64,000 nt of DNA from Lytechinus variegatus (GCF_018143015.1 NC_054757.1:1036501-1100500); one strand, 5' to 3'; positions 33,471 through 45,017 are shown, numbered from the stretch's first letter. Notes: a model not told the origin generated them from the letters alone. A program made the numbers and translations.

Positions 33471-36400
33471 CTGCAATGGGAATGAAAGGGATAGAAGTAC
33501 ATGTATTATAACATTCTGCATCATGAAGACAGCATCAAGAGAGATCCATAACTATCAAAGATTAATGACAACCCACAAACCTTTGTCTACTCAGAATGTT
33601 CAAATGTTATTGATAGACCATACATATAACAGTTCCTTTCATAACATATAAATAACACTTGTAATATCATTTTTGGTCTTGTACAATTCTCCAACATATT
33701 CCAACTTTAATTACATCTGGAAACTATTCACTAACTGAGGTCGATACCAATCTTGGGGCTTGATACCTGCCCTGAGATGAATTTCATTATGATGATAATG
33801 ATGATACATCTGCTAATAGGCATTAATAAAGGGCAATCTATCTGGATATAATCTATTCCGAGATGCACTATCATTACTACCCTGGTGTTTCTCATGCTCA
33901 GAGGAATCACTCCACCCTGGTATCCATTCACCAAACCTAGGCTGAGTTAGTACGATGTGTAATTTTGGTACAATTTTTCATCAATTTCTTGCTGAAGGAA
34001 ACTATGCAAGTGTACGATTTGAACACATGAACCTGCGATTGAAAGACAAGATTCAGAACCACTAGACCAAGGCACACCCATTAGTCGAATGCAACATTTG
34101 ACAAGTAAATAGACTTACCTGATAACATTTTGATTGATGACAGAAGTAGTTGGCGCAGACTTGGGTCCGGGAGATGGAGTGAAGATCTTGCCGCTGCTGT
34201 TTGTAGGGGGCGGTCCCTTCTTCAGCTTAGGGCGGTAGGGGTCATTGGAATGCGAGGGGTAAGGGTCAAAGGTGCCGGCCTTCGCGCCACCGATGATCTT
34301 GGCCGGGTGACTTGGTTTGAACGGAGTGGTGATCTTTTTCGTTGCGAGTTTTGGCTTCACGGGAGGCAGCGGTCTGTCATGAGCATAGGGGTTACCATCA
34401 AACAGCGCCTTGGGATGCATGTTGAGACGGAACGCTCCACCCTTCATGGCTGCTTTGTGCTGCTCAAGAGTTTTCTGATGGAGAAACAAAATCAATCATA
34501 ACATAAAACTTTGCAATCAATTGCTAACACACACTGGCCAATCAAAATCTCTGTTGCATGCACTTTTCATTCAAAACACAGACCACTGGGCGTTATACAA
34601 AGTGTAAAGTGTCATGCTTAAATGTCAACATGCACATGGTATCTAACCGTAACCTTAGCGGTTGTGTGCATCTTTTGAGCATGACCTTTCCAATGCGGTG
34701 ATGCATTATATACCTCACGCAATTGGTAATCCAGTGAAATCTTAGCCACACTTAAACTTTTGTGAAAAAACTCACAGGAATCAAGCAGAATTATTCTTTC
34801 ATATTTGGGATCCTGTTAAACTTTTGTTACGAAGCAATGGTGACCATTTAACAAAGCTCCTCTCTAAAGTTATGAAGGACTTTAAGAAAGACTTCAGTGT
34901 GTAGTAGCAAAGTACGAAATGATCTTATATCACATCTCAACAGGCTACATGTATGACTATTCAAAATTATTTCATTTCTATACTTCAGCTGAGACTGAGA
35001 AACATTCAGTTTGTCATTTTTTTTTATATTTAAAGATTTTACATTTAAATCAACAGACTCCTAAAAACAAGTTAGCTTTCATGCATCTGGCAGAAAATGT
35101 GAGCTTTTAGGAAAGTTCGAAAAGTCCTCCCATTCAAAATGATATATTCCCTTTGATTCTGTTTTGATTGAATGTAAATTCCTACGGATGAGAAGATTAT
35201 GCTACGGGCATTTTGCCTCATCGGTACTTGATTGAATATAGAAGGAATTCAGTGAGAGCCTCAAAGAATAAAGAAAAAACAAGGTTTGATATTTGAGATT
35301 CACTCGGGCATGACACATGCATAACGTGCAATCTCAGTAAAAAAAAAAACAAGTAGTCAGGAAAAAAAATGGTGTCTGAGAAAGCTTATCTATTATTTAA
35401 CTTTACAACCTCAAAATTTGACAGTTTGAAGAAGAAGAATTACTCTATAAGAATGGCTAATTTTCTCATAATTAATTTTGCAAAAACCAAATTACTATTT
35501 TGGCTAGAGAACCTACCCTGGTAACTTATTGTTGTTTTTGCAGAAGCAGGTCACAATCGGTATTTCTATCATTGTACTTCTCTGTCATGACATATACATC
35601 CAGATACATTTTTTTAAGAGAGATGACTACTGTATCACTCACTACCTGTATGTTTGAACTTACCCTTCTTAATTCTTTTCCTTTGTCATATGTATTTGAC
35701 GAATATGTTATGCCCTTTCCAAGTGTTAACCCAGGGTACCTGAAAGCAAAGATGGCAAAATTAAAAAATTACATCAGGGACAAATGTGGCGAGATCAAAC
35801 AGTTAGTCATCCCTGAAAATGACATTTTGAGCATCTAATCTTGAAGATCTTTGTCTAAGTTGGGTACCAGCAATTATAGAGACCATTGATCAAAACAATG
35901 GGTTCACTTATTATAGTGAATCTTGGCAAATACTGAATGGTGCAAAACTCAATATATATTTTAGGAATGTACTGGAAGTCGTCCAATTATGGGGATTTTT
36001 TTTTATGAGCCCCCCCCCTCCCCCACCCAAAAATGGTTATCACTTCAAATATAAGATAATTTGGTGTCTGTAAACGCAAAAAAAAACAACGGCATATATT
36101 CTCCCAAAATGCAAATCAATAAGCAAAATAATAATAATAATAATAATCACCCTTAAAAGAGACCTCTTTTCATGGTAACATCCAAAGAATACCATTTGGG
36201 TAAAATTTTGGACCAACAAAGGGGTGCACCCCCCCAGACTGTGCACCCTAATTCCTGTAACACAAAGCTAGAGGCAACTGATCGTGTGTCTGATGTCTTT
36301 CATTGATTACATTGATTAATGTATGTGATCAATCTTAAAAATCAGCCATATATGATCAATTGCTAAGCTTTGTTACCGGGGGCCCAGTAGAAGCGCACAT

Positions 36401-37891
36401 ATTACTTACCCGTATCCTGTACCCTTCTTGCCAGGGTTTGTGATTACATTCCTTCCAGCGCTTTTGTGACCTTTACCTCCTTTCTTGACAGGACTGAAAG
36501 CTGGGACAGGTCCTGAAAGAGTTCCGTAGTGATTGCCAAGACCACTCCTAAAAGATAGAATAAAAACAATATATCGCAGCTGGATTAATATTTTATCCAG
36601 ATACTACACAGAACAACTATTATTACCCAAGCTTTAGTTATATCACCTATTATATAGATATATGTACAAAACTTTCCTAATTCTCTTGGTTAATCAGCAT
36701 ATACTGTACTGCTACAATTGCCAACAATCATTATTTTCTTTTGTTTTGCAGTTTGAAAACATTAATATCCATCCAAAAGGAGACAAAATGGATTATAGTT
36801 GCAAAATTCATATAATAAGCTGCCAATTTGAATTTGTAATAGTGATTAGCAAATATAGACCAAAGTTTATATTAAAACAAATTTCACAATATACAGGAAG
36901 CATCTATGAATAAATAAAACCTCAATAAATTATGATAGGCATTTCATAGAGCTGTTTGTAAGTTACTAGCATTATGAAGCGGCCCCCTGGTCAGGTGACA
37001 GGTCATGTGACTTACATTTGTTTCTCTCCACTGCTGGGAAGGAAGGCTTTGCCGATGTTCTTTTTACCCTCCTTCAGTCTATCTTGTCTTCTCCTCTTGA
37101 CGGCGTCACTGTAGGCTTCTGATTCAAACACCCTGGAGAACTTCTCATCAAAATAGCCTGCCTGGAGAGCAGACCTAACCTTGCTACCGCCAGGCAACAT
37201 CTGCTTGTTCTTACCCGCAGCTTCATTGAAGGGTTCTAGTGAAAAAAAGTATATTTATGAAAATATATCACAGAGACTGCAAAATATATGCATGTATATT
37301 ATTTATAAAGAATAAAACCATTTAGTTATCCATTTCCCCAATTCCTACAATACTGTAACCAACTATGCACATTTCATTCACGGGTTATGTGGGGAAATAC
37401 AGAAAAAAGTATGTTTATGAAAAAATATCACAGACAGCATGGTATTCATAATAAATAAAACAGTTACTCTTATTATGGCCATTTCTCCCTTTTCCTACAT
37501 TCTTGTAAGCAGCTATCCACTTTTCATTCATTAAAAGGGTATTATATAGGGAAGGTGGGGATAGAGAAGTATTTTCAAGAAAAAATTCACTGAGTCTGTA
37601 TGTAAGAAGAATAGCGCCATCTAATGGGAAAGTTAGTACATGGTCAAATCAGATACAGTCGATAATAATAATAACAACCACAACAATAATAATAATAACA
37701 ATAAATAATAATAATAATGATGATGATGATAATAATACCGTAATAACGATCATCATTATCATTATCATAAGTTGTTTTTTTTACTTACTTGAACCTGGTG
37801 GAACATATCTATCTCCAATGGAGACATAGCCCATCTCCTGAAAGAGGCCAATCCTCTCCATGTCCGTCTTGCCTGATCCTGACCCTGACAT
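33422..37891 (-). CDS. CFAP96: CFAP96 (C4orf47 / UPF0602) orthologue, complete, six coding exons
   Basis: The exons are 37789-37891, 37016-37235, 36410-36547, 35664-35739, 34119-34474 and 33422-33470. They total 942 nt (313 residues plus TGA) and every splice phase fits. The start lies in GCCACCATG with an in-frame TAG four codons upstream (37901-37903). It matches the vertebrate protein block by block: KTDMERIGLFQEMGYVSIGD, NKQMLPGGSK, LQAGYFD, KKNIGKAFLPSSGEK, GLGNHYGTLSGPVPAF, NPGKKGTGYG, KGGAFRLNMHP, KAGTFDPYPSHS and GPKSAP, then the short tail TINSTNFRS. The human protein has 309 residues, so the length agrees. CFAP96 is a ciliary/flagellar microtubule-associated protein conserved in ciliated eukaryotes (family knowledge). 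No catalytic motif is expected. It is convergent with the AP1AR-like gene. Confidence 0.95.
33780..34080 (-). mobile_element. tRNA-derived SINE, copy 2, in CFAP96 intron 5
   Basis: The minus strand has an A-box-like 'tggtctagtgg', a degraded B box 'ggttcatgtgttc' and the central 'tttccttcagcaagaaattg' block shared with copy 1. It ends in ATC/ATG-rich simple sequence. It is older and more diverged than the copy at 29480. Confidence 0.75.
34119..34474 (-). CDS. CFAP96: CFAP96 coding exon 5
   Basis: It encodes TLEQHKAAMKGGAFRLNMHP, LPPVKPKLATKKI, FKPSHPAK, KAGTFDPYPSHSNDPY and GPKSAPTT. An ORF search would read through the GTAAGT donor to a false stop at 34115. The true tail is in exon 6. Confidence 0.95.
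35664..35739 (-). CDS. CFAP96: CFAP96 coding exon 4 (short, 76 nt)
   Basis: It encodes YPGLTLGKGITYSSNTYD then KGKELRR, matching the vertebrate YANITIGK...SADFYD segment. The acceptor is 'tttgctttcag' and the donor GTAAGT. A long open frame on the opposite strand (35500-35838) masks it, but the 76-nt length is exactly what restores the frame between exons 3 and 5. Confidence 0.9.
36252..36392. mobile_element. small 'ggcccgttacacaaagc' MITE in CFAP96 intron 3
   Basis: The left end 'cctgtaacacaaagct' and the right end 'agctttgttaccgggggccc' are inverted. A sister copy lies at 63787-63903. Confidence 0.7.
36410..36547 (-). CDS. CFAP96: CFAP96 coding exon 3
   Basis: It encodes SGLGNHYGTLSGPVPAFSP through NPGKKGTGYG. 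The acceptor 'tatcttttag' and donor GTAAGT keep the frame with the neighbouring exons. Confidence 0.93.
37016..37235 (-). CDS. CFAP96: CFAP96 coding exon 2
   Basis: The acceptor is 'ttttcactag' and the donor GTAAGT. It encodes PFNEAAGKNKQMLPGGSK through FLPSSGEKQ, the most conserved part of the family, and leaves two bases of the next codon. Confidence 0.95.
37237..37600. repeat. ~168-bp tandem duplication in CFAP96 intron 1
   Basis: Two diverged units (about 37237-37404 and 37405-37570) share 'aaaaagtatatttatgaaaa', 'tatcacagag/aca', 'ccatttc.cc' and 'cacttttcattca' in the same order. A partial third unit follows. No coding signal is seen. Confidence 0.75.
37660..37765. repeat. AAT/ATG microsatellite
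   Basis: Mixed AAT, AAC and ATG triplet runs form a plain simple repeat in CFAP96 intron 1. Confidence 0.9.
37789..37891 (-). CDS. CFAP96: CFAP96 coding exon 1
   Basis: It encodes residues 1-34, MSGSGSGKTDMERIGLF through VPPGS. The donor is GTAAGT. The same exon probably extends 5' to about 37975, where a 'ctttccttcag' acceptor occurs, so it would carry 5' UTR as well. Confidence 0.95.
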
Positions 37892-37974
37892 GGTGGCTTT
37901 CTATATCCTAGCTTGTCTCAATAAAAATAACTTTAAAGTGGCTGACAGTGTCTTGATTTCAGTTGGTAAAATAA

Positions 37975-40122
37975 TCTGAAGGAAAGAGATTAAATTTAAA
38001 AAATATATATATATTGCATACATATCATTCAAGAACAATATCAGTCAATTTCATCTTTGAATACAATAAGTATCTCCTGTTCCTTATGATGCTCTAGTCT
38101 AGACTGTTCAAGTTTTTACTGGCAAGCTTCAAACTGCATAGGGATCAGATCAGCCTTCAACTCTTCTTCAAAATATCTCATGTCATTTGCAAAAAGTTGG
38201 GTATACCATTTATCCCACTTAAACTAGAAATAGAGTCAATCCCATCCAACAGAAAGTTATCTTTAGTTTAATATAAAGCATAACTATGAAAATCTAATCA
38301 AACTCCAGAAAAAAAAATCTAAAATTTGGCTTAATTTCACAAAATCCATGCACCTATTGGTCAGTATGTATGAAGGGGGGCATATCTGCACTCCTTAAAA
38401 TTTAACTTACATGTAAGATAAAATATGAATTTCTTTTTATTACACAAAAAGAAATTAGTTGATAATGTTCCCTACATTCTTGTAAATGTGCCAAAAATCA
38501 CACAATATTTGAGAGAAATATATTATTTTCCATTTTGAGTAGGATTTTTTAATGAATATCCTTGTATGTATTGCACTTGCAGGCGAACGCGAATTGCAAA
38601 TGACCTGTGCCCAATTTGCGCTCCCCATTTTGGATTCGGCACTGAATTAATACGTGTGGGGAACTGCAAACCGGCTTCAAATCATTGACGAGACATTCAC
38701 AAGGGCAGGCAAGGAGTGAATCTGTGTCTGATGCCATTTAGTCACTGTAGAGTAGAATATTGGCAAAATTTGTTACCTTTTGCATCCCTCTGAGAAAATC
38801 CGATCTTCTCGACAAGCATCAATTCAACAAATCACCAGTTTGCAAGTAGAGGTCTCCAAATAAGTAAAATGTGATAAAAACCAAATTTATAGCATTTCAA
38901 CCTCCATCTGACTTAATTATCTTACCTTTGTCTGCTTCATTTCTTTTCTAAAGCTTTGCAAAACAATCGTGTGCAAATTAAGGTCACACTTTTTAAGCCG
39001 AGTGCGCACTAGTCGACCGCCATGATATCTTGAGAACGTGATATGAGCGAAACCCTTGACCTAACGTTAGACCTATAGTATTCCATCAACTTCAAGTGAA
39101 TTTGACTTTGGGATCTTGCCTTCCGTCTGGTATTTATGAATTTGATTAATTTTGTGTGAACTGTGAGAAATTTTGGATTGAAAATCAACTTCATGATAAT
39201 TTTTGAAATGTGTGCAAATTATGGTCACCCCATCATAAATCAACAAGACAACACAACACTCAACAGACAACAGCCAAAAAACTAATCATCATACTCATAC
39301 TAGTGTAGTGAGTGATTGTATTACCGACCGGCCTTGTATTACCGAACGCGCGCATCATATGCGTCAGAAAATAATCAAATACGCTCCAACCTTTGCAACT
39401 TCCTTCCAAAGGGAACTTAAATAGAAAAATTATCAAAAACACAATTTCGAAGTCTTTATATCCTCAAAACAATAAAATATGGTCAAAATAGCTCATCAGT
39501 GACTTTGTTGTTTTCCCAACTTTTCCCATAGAAAACACACGTTCGGTAATACGATACCTTTTCAAGTGACCAAAATTTTTCACTTGCGAAGAGGGGTTCG
39601 ATCGGAAGCTGATGTCGTAAAAATGAAAAACAATTTCGGCAAAATTTCTGCATATTTATATATTGTAGGTATTTGTGTATTTATGGTGAAATTTTGGTGA
39701 ATTTTATTGGAAAAATGTGTTTGATATGATCAAATTCATGAAGTGTTCGGTAATACGATCCACTACCATAGCCTAGGCTAGGCCTAGGTTTAGGCTATAG
39801 TCAGTCTAGAATCTAGTCCTAACAATTTTAACTGATAAACAACACTAAGTCGATCGAGTTAGAATAATATTGAAATTACATATAGATCTATTGCTTTGCT
39901 GCCTCCCATCTCTCTCTCCCAAAAAGAGCAAACGTCAATGCAATGAAATTGAATGTTGTTGTCACATTCCTAGCTGGGCCTGGGGCTCGGTGGGAGCCGG
40001 GAGAAGCAAGGTCGAGAATTTGAAGTTAGGGCCTAGAATGCTAGATAATAACACAACCAGAAAATAATTACAATTCAAAGATATTCGAATAGAAGAAAGT
40101 CTCTCACTTTGTCTTACCGGTT
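37975..40122 (-). other. probable 5' UTR intron of CFAP96
   Basis: The donor-like AACCG|GTAAGAC at 40122 (minus strand) and the acceptor 'ctttccttcag' before 37975 could join a non-coding first exon to the start-codon exon. The intron holds a MITE with 'gtattaccgaac' repeats (39308-39766) and otherwise nothing recognised. Confidence 0.45.
39308..39766. mobile_element. MITE with 'gtattaccgaacg' ends
   Basis: The left end has GTATTACCGA twice (39315 and 39331). The inverse 'cgttcggtaatacga' occurs near 39540 and at the right end near 39744. Internal sequence is AT-rich. Confidence 0.6.
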
Positions 40123-40352
40123 CAAATTGAATTATTTAATGTCAAATTCCTGGAAATTCTCAGCGAAAAGTTAAGTTGTCAGCTTAGTTTACGCGTCCTC
40201 CCACATCACAGCCGATCACCGGACCACATGCACTGACGTTACCCGAGATTTCCCGCACATCAACTCTGATCGAAGGCCTATTGTACTCGCGGAGATTAAT
40301 TGTGCATGATACACAACATAAACACACGTACACAGCAGCTGATGATCCCGAT

Positions 40353-40365
40353 GTTGCTTGGTTAC
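40353..40365 (-). promoter_or_regulatory. candidate RFX X-box upstream of CFAP96
   Basis: GTTGCTTGGTTAC resembles the X-box consensus (RYYNYY, 1-3 bases, RRNRAC) with one mismatch. It lies about 230 bp upstream of the proposed first-exon donor in a GC-richer patch. RFX factors drive ciliary genes (established), so the position is sensible. The site itself is inferred. Confidence 0.3.
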
Positions 40366-40457
40366 GTTACCATACATTGTACACACAGTAGCGCTGAGGG
40401 CGTCCCAAGCCTACCGGCAAGGGATCGGGAGTTCCGATTTTAGTAAAATATATAACT

Positions 40458-40474
40458 GGGGGGGGGGGGGGGGG
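40458..40474 (+). repeat. 17-base G tract
   Basis: An uninterrupted run of 17 G lies just upstream of the CFAP96 promoter patch. It could form a G-quadruplex or be a MITE end. Confidence 0.8.
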
Positions 40475-40599
40475 CTGCAGGGGCGCCGCATGCAAGGCCT
40501 TCTCAAGAAGGGGGGTGTGAAGGCACTGATTACCGACAAATATCGGTATGTATCATCTTTGGTACCGATTACCGACGACCATGAGTAATGATAAAGCTC

Positions 40600-42340
40600 C
40601 CCTTTAGGAAGAAGTAAAACAGGTATGTATGCAGATGATGTCTATTTTTGTCCGAGATCTAGATTCAGTTAAAGTAATACAAATTTTAGAAAAATTCATA
40701 AAAGTGTCAGAACTTAAAGTTAATAGCGATAAGACAAAGGTTTTATTATTAGGTTCCTCTCAAGGAAAGATCATATGATTGATCTTTGGCCAAAAAGTGG
40801 ATTTTGCAAAGATTCTCGGTGCTTTTTGTATATTTTTTTTTTCTTCTTTAAATGTATAGAAGTAAAAGAAAAGATTGAATTATATAATGAAATATTAAGT
40901 AAATAATAAAGAAGTTGTTAAACTGGTGGAAGCAAAGAGTTTAACCTTAATGGGCAAAATGCAATTATTAGAGCAGTTTACCTTTTCGAAATTCACATTA
41001 TGTGGCCGCATCTCTCACATCAACCATAGGATGGGTTTACGTTGAACTTGATCAGTTGGCTTTTAATTTTTGGGGGGATGACAGAAATAAGATTAACGAA
41101 AGTACGATGCATTTAGATTACCATCAAGGCGGTTTGAAAATGATGAATTTTTAAAGGGGAATCCAACCCAAATAAAAACCTGTTTTTATAAGAAAAAGAA
41201 AAATCAGACAAATTGATAAATTAAAGCCTTTTTGAACAATATTGGACAAATAACAAGAAAGTTATGAATTTTTAAAAGTTGTAAATATTGGTAATCACTA
41301 TACCCATGGAGACTTTGAATTGGCCACTTATGTGATGTCATAGTGATGTAAGGCAAGGACTACTCTTCCATGGACTCCAATACATATTCTGGCTAAAATG
41401 TCATTTTCCCCAAAAGTTTTATTTCAAATTATATTTTTCTTTCATGAGGACATTAAACAACTACTACCTGGGTTATATTTAGATTACTGCCCCCGGGGAA
41501 TGGGTACTTACAGGAGAAAACCACAAATCCCTGATAATAAAGTACATGGCCTATATTTACTTACTGCAGTTGCCAATTTGAAATCTGGTATTAATGATCT
41601 CAATTTTAAAGCAGCTATATAACTTTCTTATAATTGTCCGATTTCTTTCAAACTTCCACCATTCTGTTTAATTCATTTTTCTCCTTCCCAACACAACATT
41701 CTATGGCCAAGGCTGGATTCCCCTTTATTGGTTAATAAAGGCACAGAGAGTTATGTGGATTGAAAAACTAAAAGAGAATAATGCAATGAAACGGAAACAA
41801 TATTTCAATTATGCCACAAAACACCTGGGAGGAAATTTTATATTTTCTTGCGATTACTTGCTTGGATTGTTGGTGATATCATTGCCGCAATTGAATTGAA
41901 ACATATTATGGATTATGGTGGAAACTTAAGGTCATTTTCGTTCCAAAACAGGGTTAAAACAAATGATTTTCATATGATAGATCAATTTATAAAATTTATA
42001 AAACTATTCCAGTCAGCTGGAAACGAAATATGAAAATAGATAGCAAAGAGGCTTCTCCTACGTTAGAAATATCATTATCTGGAAAAAGAATTTTGCCAAT
42101 AGAGGAGTTATATCGTTTATGCATTAACTGATGTTTTAGAAAGGATAAAAACAAATATAGTTTTTCTTATGAAAAGATTGAACATATTTTTATGAGACCA
42201 AGACAATGACTCTGAACAGCAGATTAAGAGAGTTTCAGTTTAAAATAGACCTGCTTGATTGATTAATACCCATTATGTTCATGATTGCAAAGAGTGTTGA
42301 CAATGTTCAATTTTCAGGTAGCAAGAGTTATTTAGTTCTA
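40600..42340 (+). mobile_element. degenerate L1/Tx1-like LINE reverse transcriptase, interrupted by a MITE
   Basis: The RT catalytic motif YADDVYF is seen at about 40630, followed after frameshifts by LEKFIKVSELKVNSDKTKVL. Downstream fragments include GRISHINHRMG, HLDYHQGGLKMMNF, VMWIEKLKENN and RLREFQFKIDLLD. The order matches L1/Tx1-type ORF2 after the RT domain (family knowledge). Many stops and shifts show it is dead. A TTAA-type MITE (41151-41730) splits it. Confidence 0.8.
41151..41730. mobile_element. TTAA-type MITE ('ggggaatccaaccc'), copy 1
   Basis: The left end is TTAAAGGGGAATCCAACCC and the right end GGCTGGATTCCCCTTTA. It matches, in reverse orientation, the element at 62910-63503 along most of its length. 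It is inserted in the L1/Tx1-like LINE. Confidence 0.8.
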
Positions 42341-42349
42341 TGACCACCC

Positions 42350-42990
42350 TCTCCATTGTTACTCTCAGCTCGCTTGTTAACTGTGCTTTTAATTTTTAAT
42401 AAAAAAAAACGTGCTTTAATCTTCCTTTTCATGAGTCTCAGCGAATATGATTTACTGGTGCTTTTTTTGAATCGGTTAATTTAAACTTTCAGGTCGCACT
42501 AGCACGTGCTGCTAAGTTATTACGCAAATTATTACAAGTGAAAGCAAAATTTCAGATAAAAAAAATCAGCTCTCGCTTTGCACTCACAACTATCGCTTAC
42601 TTTTTTTGCCCACCCTCTTCATGGTTACATTGCTTCGAATAACCTGCATGCCTTTAGTTCTAAATCTGCAAAAATTCAACTCGTGCTTTGCGCTTATTTA
42701 CTGTTTTCTTTCTTTAAAAAAATTACTTAAAGAGTCTATTTCTTTAGGTCGAATATCTAAATATTTTATCCACTCTCACTTCGCGCTTGCTCTATTTGAT
42801 TGGTGAGACATAACCTATTCATGAGTCACTGCAAACATTTTCTTATTTTCAGATCAGTTAATTTAGTTTCAGTTGATTTGAATAAGAGCTATACAAAAAG
42901 TTGCTAGAATGTTGAGTTTTCTGGTAGGAATTTTCAGCTCGCACTTTGCGCTCGCATCAATATTGTTTTGTTAAAACATCCATGATGGAT
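42350..42990. repeat. array of 'agctcgc.ctttgcgctcgc' units, copy 1
   Basis: The motif recurs as 'agctctcgctttgcactcac', 'ctcgtgctttgcgctta', 'ctcacttcgcgcttgctc' and 'agctcgcactttgcgctcgc' at roughly 110-130 bp spacing. It is often followed by 'ttgattggtgag'. The same unit occurs at 58320-58890 and 59369. Confidence 0.7.
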
Positions 42991-43599
42991 TTCTCAATCA
43001 AACAATGTTTTATTGTATTCTCTCCAATCAAAACACACATTCACATTCCATAAGCAAGATATTTGAAACATGATTATAAATCCATAACCCATTATACAAA
43101 TTTTACATCAAACTTCAAAGATACCAGAAATTAATACTGATGCGTTTCAGCAATTACAAACTGAAATATTAATAAGATTTATTGAATGACAAGAGAGAAA
43201 AAAATGATAAAAGGTGATGTTATACCCCCCCCCCCGTCCTTAGGTTATAGGAGCACCCTCCCCTTTATGCCTATACATGGAAGGGACTCCAATTCTCCGT
43301 ATTTTTCTTGTTTTTTCTGTGTTCTTGGGATTTTTGGTTGTTTTGTGGTCTTGTCTCTCGCTGTATATATACCTCTGCCTCACTCTCCCTATTGTATTCC
43401 TTTAATTTATATTTTCTCATTTCCTTAAATGTAGAGACATCTTGCCTCTACCTAATGCCAACCTTCTTTCTTCCCATTCTTCTTCTTTAAATTTCCTTTT
43501 AATTTCATCCATGGTTATGTGTGCACCCATTTAGCTCTCTTAGAAGATTAAAAATTTAACAAAGATACAAAATGATTGACTAAACGTTCCTTTCCTTCA

Positions 43600-43826
43600 T
43601 CATTTTACCTACAAGAATTTCTTCCCAGAATTACACACAGATATAAAACCAAACATCTCCTTACAATTATCCCAAACCAAACAAGCATATTTTATATTCC
43701 CTGCATTCCAAAAATAGATGGCGATAAGACGATAAGTTTCCTCCTCTTTTTTTGCAATAACAACAAAGATTATTTTGCGAGATTTTAAAACGGAACAAAA
43801 TGATGGTTTGTGTGAGCAATGCCGTG
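43600..43826 (-). mobile_element. L1/Tx1-like LINE C-terminal fragment
   Basis: The minus strand encodes NNLCCYCKKRGGNLSSYRHL then FLECREYKIC, the Cys/His-rich knuckle near the end of L1/Tx1-type ORF2. It abuts a MITE at its 5' side. Confidence 0.65.
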
Positions 43827-44270
43827 CAAATGAGAGAGTTGACGATGTCAGGCTCACTCACTATTTCTTTTGTTTTTTATTGTTTGAATTATACAATATT
43901 TCAATTTTTACGAATTTGACGATTAGGACCTCCTTGCCTGAAGTACAAAATGTTGTAATGGAATTCCACGTGTTCAGGGAGGAATGAAACTTCATTTCAC
44001 ATGACAATGACGAGAAAATCAAAATATTTCATATTTCAAACAATAAAAAACAAAAGAAATAGTGAGTGAATGACATCATCGACTCTCTCATTTGGATGTA
44101 GCAGGCTCGTTCATAATAACTGTTTTTGTGAAATGAAGCAAAATTTTGAAATGTCATTACTTTCTTATTTTACATCCGATTTTGATGAAATTTTCAGCAT
44201 TGCGCTTGTCTGATTTTTCTCTATTGATTCAAATCAAGTTTTTGTTGGGGTGGACTTGTCCTTTAAAGGA
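43826..44270. mobile_element. long-palindrome MITE, copy 2 (left end lost)
   Basis: It matches copy 1 (15655-16269) from 'aaatgagagagttgacgatg' to 'ggtggacttgtccttt'. The outer left end is replaced by LINE sequence. Confidence 0.85.
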
Positions 44271-44795
44271 CAACCCCAACAAAAAGATGATTTGAGTAGA
44301 AAGAGAAAAATCGAACAAGAATAACTTTGAAAATTTCATCAAAATCGGATGTCAGATAAGAAAGTTATGACATTTTAAAATTTTGCTAAGTTTCACAAAA
44401 CGGTATAGGCAGATCCCGGTCGGTGTGCAAACGAAAACTGATGACATCATCCACTCACTATTTCTTTTGTAATACTAGTATATGCAATATGATATATTTT
44501 CTCCTCATTGTCAAGCGATATAACGATTAATTCATGCATTGTTTAATACTGTATGGTTCAGTCAAGTTGGTCCTTATTGTCTAATCTATTGAACTATAAT
44601 TCAAACAATAAACAAAAGAAATATTGAGTGATGCTGTGATGTGAAATCACTTGTTTTGTGAAAAATAAGCGAAAATTTAAAATGTAAAAACTTTCTTATT
44701 TTACATCCGATTTTGATGAAATTTTCAGCACTAAGCTAGTTTTATATTTCTCTATGATATTCAAGTCAGCATTTTTGGGGTAGACTTGACCTTTT
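44264..44795. mobile_element. long-palindrome MITE, copy 3, abutting copy 2
   Basis: It begins TTTAAAGGACAACCCCAAC directly at the end of copy 2 and ends 'ggggtagacttgacctttt'. It is more diverged internally than copies 1 and 2. Confidence 0.8.
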
Positions 44796-44862
44796 ACTAT
44801 TTTTTTGGATAACATATTGGCTTTAATTTGCTATTTTCCTATTTTCGAGTAACATTGCAAAG

Positions 44863-45017
44863 TAGTCTGCAGGCACAGACCCTCATTGGAACTTTGATCA
44901 ACAAGTGTGCCTCCACGCGAAGACTAGCACATACAAAACGAGCCTTCAGTACACAAGGCATGAGTAGGCTGCACATTCAGACCCTTGTTTCGAGTGAAGG
45001 GTTTGCCCAGCAGACTA
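44863..45017. mobile_element. small MITE with 9-bp target duplication (Mutator-like signature)
   Basis: The ends are TAGTCTGC and GCAGACTA. The 9-bp direct repeat ATTGCAAAG lies at 44854-44862 and 45018-45026. A related copy with decayed flanks lies at 56057-56223. Confidence 0.85.

Noticed and set aside
34130..34501. 123-codon plus-strand open frame
   Set aside because: It is the antisense shadow of CFAP96 exon 5.
35500..35838. 112-codon plus-strand open frame
   Set aside because: It is the antisense shadow of CFAP96 exon 4 and its introns; the minus-strand exon has the family match and fitting phases.
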